Part shown: piece by piece, positions 1-6,320 of the stretch
Layout of the letters: each line of letters starts with the position of its first letter
Position numbering within the stretch: the first letter of the stretch is position 1
NCBI GenBank assembly: GCA_035688305.1
Contig: DASSNC010000028.1
Span: 1-13,961 of the forward strand
Direction of reading: 5' to 3'
Source of the DNA: 66-474 sp035688305
GTDB lineage: Bacteria; Pseudomonadota; Gammaproteobacteria; Xanthomonadales; Rhodanobacteraceae
DNA: 13,961 nt
Notes under the pieces: model-generated
Told to the model about the DNA's origin: nothing
Databases searched by the model: none
Seen by the model: the letters and a program-made list of their open reading frames with translations, nothing else
Translations under genes and position numbers: made by a program

Positions 1-65
1 CGTGGCGCGGCTTTGCCGCGACCGCGTTCATCGTGTCGGGCAGGAGGCCCGATCACGATCAATGA
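1..65 (+). other. Window-edge flank, possible 3' end of an upstream gene
   Basis: The 65 bases before tRNA-Gln hold no recognised gene. One + frame is open from the window edge to a TGA at 63-65, directly against the tRNA; its last residues read AFIVSGRRPDHDQ. In related bacteria ispE often precedes this tRNA and prs, so this could be an ispE tail, but I do not recognise an IspE C-terminus. A short perfect hairpin (CGCGGC, loop TTT, GCCGCG) lies at 6-20. I see no clear promoter for the tRNA here. Confidence 0.2.
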
Positions 66-137
66 TGGGGCGTCGCCAAGTGGTAAGGCACCGGGTTTTG
101 ATCCCGACATTCGCAGGTTCGAATCCTGCCGCCCCAG
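66..137 (+). tRNA. tRNA-Gln (anticodon UUG)
   Basis: This tRNA reads the glutamine codons CAA and CAG. The seven-pair acceptor stem is 66-72 with 130-136, the discriminator is G137, and the anticodon TTG is at 98-100 in the loop TTTTGAT. The T-stem is GCAGG/CCTGC around TTCGAAT. CCA is not encoded (the next bases are TTC), so the tail must be added by the CCA-adding enzyme, unlike the three tRNAs at the other end of the window. The outermost anticodon-stem pair is a C91-A107 mismatch. It lies 34 bases before prs on the same strand and is probably co-transcribed with it. Confidence 0.95.
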
Positions 138-171
138 TTCCCCCGTGGCATTGCAGGTGAAGGCGACGCAC

Positions 172-1131
172 ATGCACAACACATCCAGCCTGATGCTGTT
201 TTCCGGCAATGCCAACCGCAAGCTTGCGGAGGACGTCGCGCACCAGCTCGGCGAGCCGCTCGGCAGGGCGGTGGTCGGCAAGTTCTCGGATGGCGAGGTG
301 CAGGTCGAGATTGACGAGAACGTCCGCAATCAGGACGTTTTCGTGATGCAGTCCACCTGCGCGCCGAGCGCCGAGAACCTGATGGAACTGCTGGTGCTGG
401 TGGATGCACTGAAGCGCGCCTCGGCGGACAGCGTCACCGCGGTGATTCCGTACTTCGGCTACGCGCGCCAGGATCGCCGCCTGCGCGCGGCGCGCGTACC
501 GATCACGGCCAAAGTCGCGGCGCAGCTGATCGACGCGGTGGGTACCGACCGCGTGCTGACGGTGGACATCCATGCCGACCAGATCCAGGGATTCTTCAAG
601 GCGCCGCTGGACAACGTGTATGCCTCGCCGGTGCTGCTGGCCGACATCTGGCGCAAGCACGGTACCGAGGGCGTGATGGTGGTCAGCCCCGACGTGGGTG
701 GCGTGGTGCGCGCGCGCGCGGTCGCCAAACGGCTCGATGATGCCGACCTGGCGATCATCGACAAGCGCCGTCCGCGTCCGAACGAAGCCACCGTGATGAA
801 CATCATCGGCGACGTTGCCGGCAAGACCTGCGTGCTGGTGGACGACATCGTCGATACCGCCGGCACCTTGTGCGCCGCTTCGAAGGCGCTGAAGAGCCGC
901 GGCGCCAAGGAAGTGGTCGCGTACTGCACCCACGCGGTGCTGTCCGGTCCGGCCATCGACAACATCGAGAAATCGGAAATGGACGAGCTGGTGGTCACCG
1001 ACACCATCCCGCTCAGTGAGCGCGGCGCAGCTTGCCCGAAGATCCGCCAGCTGTCCGTGGCGCAGCTTCTGGCCGAGACCGTGCGCCGCATGGCATACGG
1101 TGAGTCGGTGAGCAGTTTGTATGTAGATTGA
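172..1131 (+). CDS. prs: Ribose-phosphate pyrophosphokinase (PRPP synthetase)
   Basis: This cytosolic enzyme transfers pyrophosphate from ATP to ribose 5-phosphate, making PRPP for purine, pyrimidine, NAD, histidine and tryptophan synthesis. The protein is 319 residues, the usual class I length. Visible motifs are KFSDGE (37-42), the flexible ATP loop PYFGYARQDRR (93-103), VDIHADQIQGFF (131-142) and the PRPP-binding loop VLVDDIVDTAGT (221-232). The ATG at 172 is chosen because AGGTGAAGG lies just upstream (155-163). The frame is open back to base 13, but an earlier start would translate through tRNA-Gln. The tRNA-Gln-prs-rplY-pth-ychF order is the conserved gammaproteobacterial one. No hairpin terminator follows, only a short T run at 1134-1139. 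Confidence 0.97.
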   Translation: MHNTSSLMLFSGNANRKLAEDVAHQLGEPLGRAVVGKFSDGEVQVEIDENVRNQDVFVMQSTCAPSAENLMELLVLVDALKRASADSVTAVIPYFGYARQDRRLRAARVPITAKVAAQLIDAVGTDRVLTVDIHADQIQGFFKAPLDNVYASPVLLADIWRKHGTEGVMVVSPDVGGVVRARAVAKRLDDADLAIIDKRRPRPNEATVMNIIGDVAGKTCVLVDDIVDTAGTLCAASKALKSRGAKEVVAYCTHAVLSGPAIDNIEKSEMDELVVTDTIPLSERGAACPKIRQLSVAQLLAETVRRMAYGESVSSLYVD

Positions 1132-1149
1132 GCTTTTTTGAAAACGGGA

Positions 1150-1178
1150 TTGGGAGCGGGTAGCGGGGGTGCGATAAT
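1150..1178 (+). promoter_or_regulatory. Likely sigma-70 promoter for rplY
   Basis: TTGGGA (1150-1155) and GATAAT (1173-1178) are separated by 17 bases and match the -35 and -10 consensus at 4/6 and 5/6 positions. The site lies just after the prs stop. Transcription from it would give rplY a leader of about 170 bases. No transcript evidence is available here. Confidence 0.5.
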
Positions 1179-1282
1179 CGGAATCAATGGCAAGTACGGG
1201 GTTCATGGCCAACAGCCTGGATCACCCGGACTTGCGTAGAACACTGCCGATTCGCCCTCACTGCCCATCCCAATCCCCACAC

Positions 1283-1306
1283 GGCTTTCCTGGTCGCGGG
1301 AAAGCC
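1283..1306 (+). promoter_or_regulatory. Hairpin in the rplY leader
   Basis: GGCTTTCC (1283-1290) and GGAAAGCC (1299-1306) form a perfect 8-pair stem with an 8-base loop, about 50 bases before the rplY start codon. No T run follows, so it does not look like an intrinsic terminator. Ribosomal-protein leaders often carry structures for feedback control, but nothing shows that this one binds L25. Confidence 0.35.
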
Positions 1307-1354
1307 ATCATCGCCGCGGCGACGCGGCATTACTGCAACCAAAGGTAAACAGCA

Positions 1355-2068
1355 ATGGCAACCATTCATGAAATCACGGCGGAACGCCGCGCCGATCAGG
1401 GCAAAGGTGCGAGCCGCCGCCTGCGTCGCGCCGGCAAGGTTCCCGCGGTCGTGTACGGCGCCGGTGGCGCCGCGGAAAACATCCAGTTCGATCACCTGCC
1501 TCTTTCCCTGAGTGCGCGCAACGACTGGTTCGCGTCGTCGATCCTCGACCTCGTGGTCGAGGGCAAGCGCCAGAAAGTGCTGCTGCGCGACGTGCAGAAG
1601 CATCCGGTGAAGCCGCAATTCCTGCACCTGGACTTCCTGCGCATCGACGAGTCCAAGCCGTTGCGCGTGTACGTCTCGATCCGCTTCCTGAATCAGGAAA
1701 AGTCGCCCGTCGCCAAGACCTCGGGCGTGGTGATTTCGCGTACCACGACCGAAGTCGAAATCTCGTGCTTGCCAAAGGACCTGCCGGAGCACATCGATCT
1801 GGACCTGTCCGAACTCAAACTCGGCGACGTGCTGCATTTGTCCGACCTCAAGCTGCCGGCGGGTGTCGAGATTCCCGAGCTGAAGCTTGGCAAGGAATAC
1901 GACCACACCGTTGTCTCCGTGCACGAAGTGCGTGAAGAAGTCGAGCCTGAGCCGGAAGCGGCTGTCGAAGGCGCCGCTGTCGAGGGCGCGGCGCCTGCCG
2001 CCGCTGGCGATGCCGCCAAGGCCGCAGCACCGGCCGCGGGCGACAAGAAGCCGGCCGAGAAGAAGTAG
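1355..2068 (+). CDS. rplY: 50S ribosomal protein L25, long (Ctc/TL5-type) form
   Basis: L25 binds 5S rRNA in the central protuberance of the large ribosomal subunit. The 237-residue protein has the N-terminal 5S-binding domain (about 1-95, starting MATIHEITAERR, with GASRRLRRAGKVPAVVYG), the second beta domain of the long TL5/Ctc form (about 96-192), and a low-complexity Ala/Pro/Glu/Lys tail (about 193-237). E. coli L25 has only the first domain (94 residues); the long form is usual in Xanthomonadales. AAAGG (1341-1345) sits 9 bases before the ATG. A likely promoter and a roughly 170-base leader separate it from prs, so it can be transcribed alone or with prs. The acidic then Ala-rich tail is typical of the family and is not a frameshift. 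Confidence 0.95.
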   Translation: MATIHEITAERRADQGKGASRRLRRAGKVPAVVYGAGGAAENIQFDHLPLSLSARNDWFASSILDLVVEGKRQKVLLRDVQKHPVKPQFLHLDFLRIDESKPLRVYVSIRFLNQEKSPVAKTSGVVISRTTTEVEISCLPKDLPEHIDLDLSELKLGDVLHLSDLKLPAGVEIPELKLGKEYDHTVVSVHEVREEVEPEPEAAVEGAAVEGAAPAAAGDAAKAAAPAAGDKKPAEKK

Positions 2069-2092
2069 GCAGTCCTGCTGCGAATCAAGTTG

Positions 2093-2195
2093 CCGTCATC
2101 CCGGACGCCGCGCGAGCGGCGATCCGGGATCCGTCCGCTTTGATGCACGCAAGGGTGGATTCCGGGCTCTGCATTCGGCAGGCCCGGTTTGACGG
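2093..2195 (+). repeat. Palindromic intergenic element between rplY and pth
   Basis: The unit is bounded by inverted ends CCGTCA (2093-2098) and TGACGG (2190-2195) and holds two hairpins. The first (2098-2130) pairs ATCCCGGA with TCCGGGAT and CGCCGC with GCGGCG around a GCGA tetraloop, with one bulged A. The second pairs CCGGGC (2162-2167) with GCCCGG (2182-2187) and CTGC with GCAG inside it. The pattern (GTCATCCCGG ... GGATTCCGG ... TGACGG) resembles short dispersed palindromic repeats common between proteobacterial genes. It carries no coding sequence. It may also limit read-through from rplY, though no T run follows. Confidence 0.7.
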
Positions 2196-2221
2196 AATCG
2201 CGCTACACGGGCCACGTTTCC

Positions 2222-2830
2222 ATGGCTGGAATCCGACTCATCGCGGGTCTGGGAAATCCCGGCCCCGAATACCTGCGCAACCGCCACAACGCGGGCTTCT
2301 GGTTCGCCGACGTGCTGGCGAGCGGTGCGCGCGAACGCTTCGGCTTCGAGAACCGCTTGCATGGCGAAACCTGTCGCGTGCGCATCGGCGCGGACGATGT
2401 GCGGGTCATCAAGCCCGCTACGTTCATGAACAAGAGCGGTTTGGCCGTGGTGGCGGCGCTTAACTATTGGAAGGTTGCGCCGGAAGAACTGCTGGTGGTG
2501 CATGACGATCTTGATCTGCCTCCCGGCACCGCGCGCCTGAAGTTCGATGGCGGGCATGGCGGCCAGAATGGCTTGCGCGACATCATGGCGCAGCTTGGAC
2601 ACGGACGCATTCATCGGCTGCGCATTGGCATCGGCCATCCGGGCGATCGCAATCGCGTCACCTCGTGGGTGCTCGGCAATCCTTCGGCCAGCGATGAAGG
2701 CGCCATGCTTGATGCGATTGCACGCGCCCTGAATGTCTTGCCGTTGGCGGTGGCAGGTGATTTCAACGAAGCCATGAAGCGATTGAATACACCGCATGGC
2801 CCAGCGACCGGGGACCGGGGACCGGAGTAG
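2222..2830 (+). CDS. pth: Peptidyl-tRNA hydrolase
   Basis: Pth cuts the ester bond of peptidyl-tRNAs that drop off ribosomes, recycling the tRNA; it is essential in most bacteria. The protein is 202 residues (E. coli 194). Active-site residues are all present: Asn12 in GLGNPGPEY, His22 in RHNAGF, Asn70 in FMNKSG, Asp95 in HDDLDLPPG and Asn116 in GGQNGLRD. I chose ATG 2222 because MAGIRLIAGLGNPG is the normal N-terminus; a TTG at 2189 would add 11 residues from the palindromic element. No good Shine-Dalgarno sequence is visible. The last residues (about ATGDRGPE) are encoded by a GACCGGG tandem repeat, so a mobile-type repeat seems to have replaced the original 3' end. Confidence 0.95.
   Translation: MAGIRLIAGLGNPGPEYLRNRHNAGFWFADVLASGARERFGFENRLHGETCRVRIGADDVRVIKPATFMNKSGLAVVAALNYWKVAPEELLVVHDDLDLPPGTARLKFDGGHGGQNGLRDIMAQLGHGRIHRLRIGIGHPGDRNRVTSWVLGNPSASDEGAMLDAIARALNVLPLAVAGDFNEAMKRLNTPHGPATGDRGPE
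2806..2826 (+). repeat. GACCGGG tandem repeat, left arm of an inverted repeat
   Basis: Three GACCGGG-like units lie inside the 3' end of pth. Bases 2806-2825 can pair with 2970-2989 with one mismatch (C2815 against T2980), enclosing a 144-base loop that holds the pth stop codon. A related repeat lies at 13678-13763. Confidence 0.8.
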
Positions 2831-3001
2831 AGACATTCCACCCCGACCGATACTTCACCGCGTTTGAAAGGTATTTTTGATGCAAATTGAAACATACATG
2901 GAATATCTGCCGCGCCGGAACATGCCGAGGCTGGCTGCGCCGCCCATGCGGCGCCTTGAAACCCCGTCCCCGGTCCCCGTTCCCCGGTCCCGGACTTCAC
3001 C
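2831..3001 (+). other. pth-ychF intergenic region
   Basis: This 171-base gap has an A/T-rich stretch (about 2860-2905, far below the local GC content) that could hold a ychF promoter, but no -35/-10 pair with good spacing stands out. A perfect 7-pair hairpin (GCGCCGC, loop CCAT, GCGGCGC) lies at 2937-2954 without a T run. No small gene is convincing. Confidence 0.5.
2962..2993 (+). repeat. CCCCGGTCC repeat, right arm of the pth-ychF inverted repeat
   Basis: This tract of CCCCGGTCCCCG units is the reverse complement of the repeat at 2806-2826, matching 19 of 20 bases over 2970-2989. It ends 8 bases before the ychF ATG and covers the place where a ribosome-binding site would be, so pairing of the arms could hide ychF initiation. 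Confidence 0.8.
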
Positions 3002-4093
3002 ATGAGCATTCAATGCGGCATCGTCGGCCTGCCCAACGTCGGCAAGTCCACGCTTTTCAATGCGTTGACCAAGGCGGGTATTGCCGCGGCGAATTTCCCG
3101 TTTTGCACCATCGACCCCAACGTCGGCGTGGTGCCGGTGCCGGATGCGCGTCTCGCGCAGCTGGCCGAAATCGTGCATCCGCAGAAAATCATCCCGGCGT
3201 CGGTGGAGTTCGTCGACATCGCTGGCCTGGTCGCGGGCGCGTCGAAAGGCGAGGGCCTCGGCAACAAGTTCCTCGCGCACATCCGCGAGGTCGATGCCAT
3301 CGCACACGTGGTGCGCTGCTTCGAGCACGGTGACATCGTGCATGTCGCGGGCAAGGTCGATCCGATCGCCGACATCGACACCATCGATACCGAGTTGGCT
3401 TTGGCCGACCTCGATTCCGTCGAGAAGGCGCTGGCGCGGGTGGAGAAGGCCGCCAAGGCCAACGACAAGGATGCCGTGGCCAAGCGGCCGGTGCTGGAGA
3501 AACTGCGTGCGGCCCTGAACGAAGGCAATGCGGCACGTTCGCTGGCGCTGGACGACGACGAACGTGCGGCGGTGCGCGACCTGTTCCTGCTCACGTTGAA
3601 GCCGTTGATGTACGTGGCCAACGTGCGCGAGGACGGCTTCGAGAACAACCCGCATCTCGACGCGGTGCGCAAGCGCGCCGCCGCCGAAGGCGCCGTGGTG
3701 GTGCCGGTGTGTGCGGCGATCGAGGAAGAAATCTCGCAACTCGACGAGGCCGATCGCGGCGAATTCCTTGCTTCGATGGGCCTCAGCGAACCCGGTCTCG
3801 ATCGCGTGGCACGTGCTGCGTACACGCTGCTCGGCCTGCAAACGTATTTCACTGCGGGTGAAAAGGAAGTCCGTGCGTGGACCGTCAAGCGCGACGCCAC
3901 CGCACCACAGGCCGCCGGCGTCATCCACACCGATTTCGAACGCGGTTTCATCCGCGCCGAAACCGTGTCGTTCGACGACTACATCAAGTACCGCGGCGAA
4001 TCCGGCGCCCGTGACGCCGGGCGTTTGCGCAAGGAAGGCAAGGAGTACATCGTCCAGGAGGGCGATGTGCTGCACTTCCTTTTCAACGTCTAG
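3002..4093 (+). CDS. ychF: Ribosome-associated ATPase YchF (Obg family)
   Basis: YchF (OLA1 in eukaryotes) is a translation-associated P-loop ATPase linked to stress responses and start-codon choice. The 363-residue length matches the family. Motifs are Walker A GLPNVGKS (9-16), NFPFCTIDPN (31-40), DIAGLVAGASKGEGLG (72-87) and NVRE (207-210). NVRE stands where G proteins have NKxD, the change that makes YchF prefer ATP over GTP. His114 (in IVHV) matches the position reported as important for hydrolysis. A helical coiled-coil insertion spans about 130-200, and a TGS domain fills the last 85 or so residues. The ribosome-binding site is poor and overlaps a GGGACC-type repeat. It faces the S9 peptidase gene tail to tail. 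Confidence 0.96.
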   Translation: MSIQCGIVGLPNVGKSTLFNALTKAGIAAANFPFCTIDPNVGVVPVPDARLAQLAEIVHPQKIIPASVEFVDIAGLVAGASKGEGLGNKFLAHIREVDAIAHVVRCFEHGDIVHVAGKVDPIADIDTIDTELALADLDSVEKALARVEKAAKANDKDAVAKRPVLEKLRAALNEGNAARSLALDDDERAAVRDLFLLTLKPLMYVANVREDGFENNPHLDAVRKRAAAEGAVVVPVCAAIEEEISQLDEADRGEFLASMGLSEPGLDRVARAAYTLLGLQTYFTAGEKEVRAWTVKRDATAPQAAGVIHTDFERGFIRAETVSFDDYIKYRGESGARDAGRLRKEGKEYIVQEGDVLHFLFNV

Positions 4094-4244
4094 AACGCAG
4101 TGCCTGCGGTGTGGGCTTGACGCTGGTCGTCGTTGGTGCCGGATCCGGGTTCGACGTGTCGGGGTTGGGACGGGGGCTGTCGGAGTCGCTGACAGTGCAC
4201 GCTGGTGGCGTGACCAACCGGAAGCCCCGCGGCAACCGGATTCC
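4094..4244. other. Convergent ychF/peptidase intergenic gap
   Basis: The 151 bases between the two stop codons hold no gene I can support. A weak 5-pair hairpin (CTGTC 4177-4181, GACAG 4191-4195) and two direct AACCGGA copies (4216-4222, 4234-4240) are present. Neither has a T run on either strand, so no intrinsic terminator is clear. Confidence 0.5.
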
Positions 4245-6320
4245 CTACGGTTTGAGGTACTTCTCCATCCAGCCCACCCAGCGGCGATACATGTCGGTGA
4301 TTTGCACGATGTCGTGGGGTACGTGGGAAGTTTCAGGATAGGCGTAAAACTCCACCGGCACACCATTGTCACGCAGTCCGTGATACCACTCGAATGCGTT
4401 GACGAGGGGCACGTTTGAGTCCATCACGTCGCCCATGATGAGCGTGGGTGCCTTGACGTTGCGAACGTGGTTGATCGGGGATTGCTCGCGCCAGATTTGC
4501 CAGCCGGCGTCCGTCCACGGCAATGAGCCGAAAAAATAGGCGTCGCCCTTGCCGTAGTAGGAAATGCTGTAATCCATCAGCCAATCCGTGACAGGTGCGC
4601 CGACCATTGCGGCTTTCCACACGTCGTAATGGCTGGTGAGCCAGGCGGTCATGTAGCCGCCATACGACCAGCCGGTCACGCCGATCCGGTCCCGGTCGAC
4701 GATGCCCAGTTTCTCTACCGCTGCAAGCCCCGCCATCACGTCCTTGCCCGGCCCGTCTCCGGTGTCCCGGTAGATCGCGTGCTGGTAGGCGTCGCCCAGG
4801 TTGACGCTCCCGCGGTAGTTGGGCTGGAGCACCAAAAACCCGTCCGCTGCCAGCAATTGCGCCAGGCGCTGGAACCCCACGTTGGACGACAGCATGGGCC
4901 CACCGTGGATCATGAGCACCAGCGGATACTTGTGACCGCGCCGGTAGTTGACCGGATAAGTGAGCGCGCCGTCTTCGCGGAAGCCATCCGGCCCGTCCCA
5001 TTCGATGGATTCCGTGCGGCCGAAGTCCAGGTCGTCCAGGAACGCGTTTACGTTCGTGAGACGGCGCGGCTTGGCGTTGACGGAATCCAGGACGTACAGT
5101 TCACTGGGATGGGTCCGGGTGGTGCCGACAAAAACAATGGCCCCGGTTCTGGCAATGCTGACGCTGGTCGCATTGGCAGTGACCGTGGTGCCCATCCCAT
5201 CGTTGGCTTCCACGTCGCCGAGGTCCAGCAACTTGGCTGGTCCCGCCAGCGGTTGCTGCCAGAGCACCGAGTGGGTACCGAGTTCGCCTGAGGTGATCAG
5301 CGATCGGCCGTCCGGCATCCACGCGAAGTTGCGGAAGTGCCGCGCCAGTGCCGCCGTCACGTCGCGGGTCTCGCCGCTGGCGTGGACGTACACGGCGTCG
5401 CCGTTGTTCTGGTCGCCCCCGCGCGGGCGCGAGAATGCGAAGGCGTCGCCTGTTGGCGCGAAGCTTGGATCCCGCGAGTTCTGCGCAGGAACCAGCGTTT
5501 CCATCTTGCCACTTGCAAAATCCACTTCGGCAATCACGGAGTGGAACGCAGTTGCCCAGTACGCACCCGGGAATTTCGTGAACGCGATGTGTTTGCCGTC
5601 ATGGCTCCATGCGGGTGTGGTTGCGCCGCCGGGTTCGACGCCAAGGCTGAACGTGCCGTGGGTCAACTGCCGGGCCTTTCCACCCGCGGCGGGTACCACC
5701 CACAACTGCCAGGGCGCCACCGCTTTGGTCAACAGGAAGTGACCGTCGGTAACCTGGAACACCTTGTTGTGCGCCTTGATCGCATCGGCATTGAGTGGCG
5801 GATCCTGCGCGGTGAATGCGATGCTTCGCCCGTCCGGGCTCCAGGAAAAGGTGTCCACGCCTTGCGGGTTGTCGGTGACGCGTAGCGCGTCACCGCCATC
5901 CATTGGCATCACGAATACCTGGTCGTGCTTGGTACGCGGGTCCCTGGCGATGAACGCCAGGTGTGAGCCGTCGGGTGACCAGCGGGGCGAGGATGGGTGT
6001 GCGCGGTTTCGGGTGAGCGTACGGCGCGCGCCGGTTCTTGCATCCACCAGGTCGATTTCATCCCGGGTCTCATCCGTCGCCCAGTCGGGCGTGGACACGA
6101 TCACGGCGATTTCGTTGCCGGCCGGGGAAATCTGCGGATCGCCCAGGGTCACGATCTTCTGCAGGTCGTCCAGTTGCAAGGGGCGCGCGACCGCAGCGCC
6201 CGCGGGCCACGTCAGCAGGCAGATGAGGCAGAAAAGCGTGCAGGACGTGGCTTGGAAACTCGCCCGCCGGTGCGGGATGCCCGTCACGGCATCCCGCGTG
6301 GGCTCCCGGTCAGCCACCAT
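4245..6320 (-). CDS. Secreted S9-family (prolyl oligopeptidase-like) serine peptidase
   Basis: The sequence is typical of S9B/S9C acylaminoacyl or dipeptidyl peptidases, which trim short peptides. The 691 residues comprise an export signal (hydrophobic about 29-44, ending PAGAAVA), a beta-propeller with WD40/TolB-like blades (repeated SWSPDGRSIAF-type motifs, about 50-400), and a C-terminal alpha/beta-hydrolase domain. The triad is Ser552 in GWSYGGYM, Asp634 in VMDSNVP and His666 in ETSHVP; the oxyanion strand is LMIHGGP. It probably acts in the periplasm on peptides brought in by the receptor encoded just upstream. The ATG at 6320 overlaps the receptor stop by 11 bases, implying translational coupling. 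A GTG at 6287 gives a shorter N-region and is a real alternative start, since a perfect hairpin lies across this stretch. Exact substrate preference cannot be read from sequence. Confidence 0.9.
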   Translation of the reverse strand: MVADREPTRDAVTGIPHRRASFQATSCTLFCLICLLTWPAGAAVARPLQLDDLQKIVTLGDPQISPAGNEIAVIVSTPDWATDETRDEIDLVDARTGARRTLTRNRAHPSSPRWSPDGSHLAFIARDPRTKHDQVFVMPMDGGDALRVTDNPQGVDTFSWSPDGRSIAFTAQDPPLNADAIKAHNKVFQVTDGHFLLTKAVAPWQLWVVPAAGGKARQLTHGTFSLGVEPGGATTPAWSHDGKHIAFTKFPGAYWATAFHSVIAEVDFASGKMETLVPAQNSRDPSFAPTGDAFAFSRPRGGDQNNGDAVYVHASGETRDVTAALARHFRNFAWMPDGRSLITSGELGTHSVLWQQPLAGPAKLLDLGDVEANDGMGTTVTANATSVSIARTGAIVFVGTTRTHPSELYVLDSVNAKPRRLTNVNAFLDDLDFGRTESIEWDGPDGFREDGALTYPVNYRRGHKYPLVLMIHGGPMLSSNVGFQRLAQLLAADGFLVLQPNYRGSVNLGDAYQHAIYRDTGDGPGKDVMAGLAAVEKLGIVDRDRIGVTGWSYGGYMTAWLTSHYDVWKAAMVGAPVTDWLMDYSISYYGKGDAYFFGSLPWTDAGWQIWREQSPINHVRNVKAPTLIMGDVMDSNVPLVNAFEWYHGLRDNGVPVEFYAYPETSHVPHDIVQITDMYRRWVGWMEKYLKP
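6272..6297 (-). repeat. Perfect 10-pair hairpin at the receptor/peptidase junction
   Basis: GCGGGATGCC (6272-6281) and GGCATCCCGC (6288-6297) form a perfect 10-pair stem with a 6-base loop. It lies 13 bases past the receptor stop and inside the first codons of the peptidase as called from ATG 6320. The alternative GTG start falls in its loop. It resembles REP-type intergenic hairpins and may set how much peptidase is made relative to receptor. Confidence 0.7.

Noticed and set aside
13..171. Upstream extension of the prs reading frame to base 13
   Set aside because: It would translate through tRNA-Gln; the ATG at 172 has a good ribosome-binding site and gives the normal PRPP synthetase N-terminus.
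1131..1141. Intrinsic terminator after prs (T run at 1134-1139)
   Set aside because: No stable hairpin precedes the T run.
28..1212. Long antisense frame opposite prs
   Set aside because: Codon-bias shadow: prs on the other strand is fully recognised, and the antisense protein is His/Arg-rich with no known motif.
2855..4372. 505-codon antisense frame opposite ychF
   Set aside because: Shadow of the ychF gene; low-complexity and no domain recognised.
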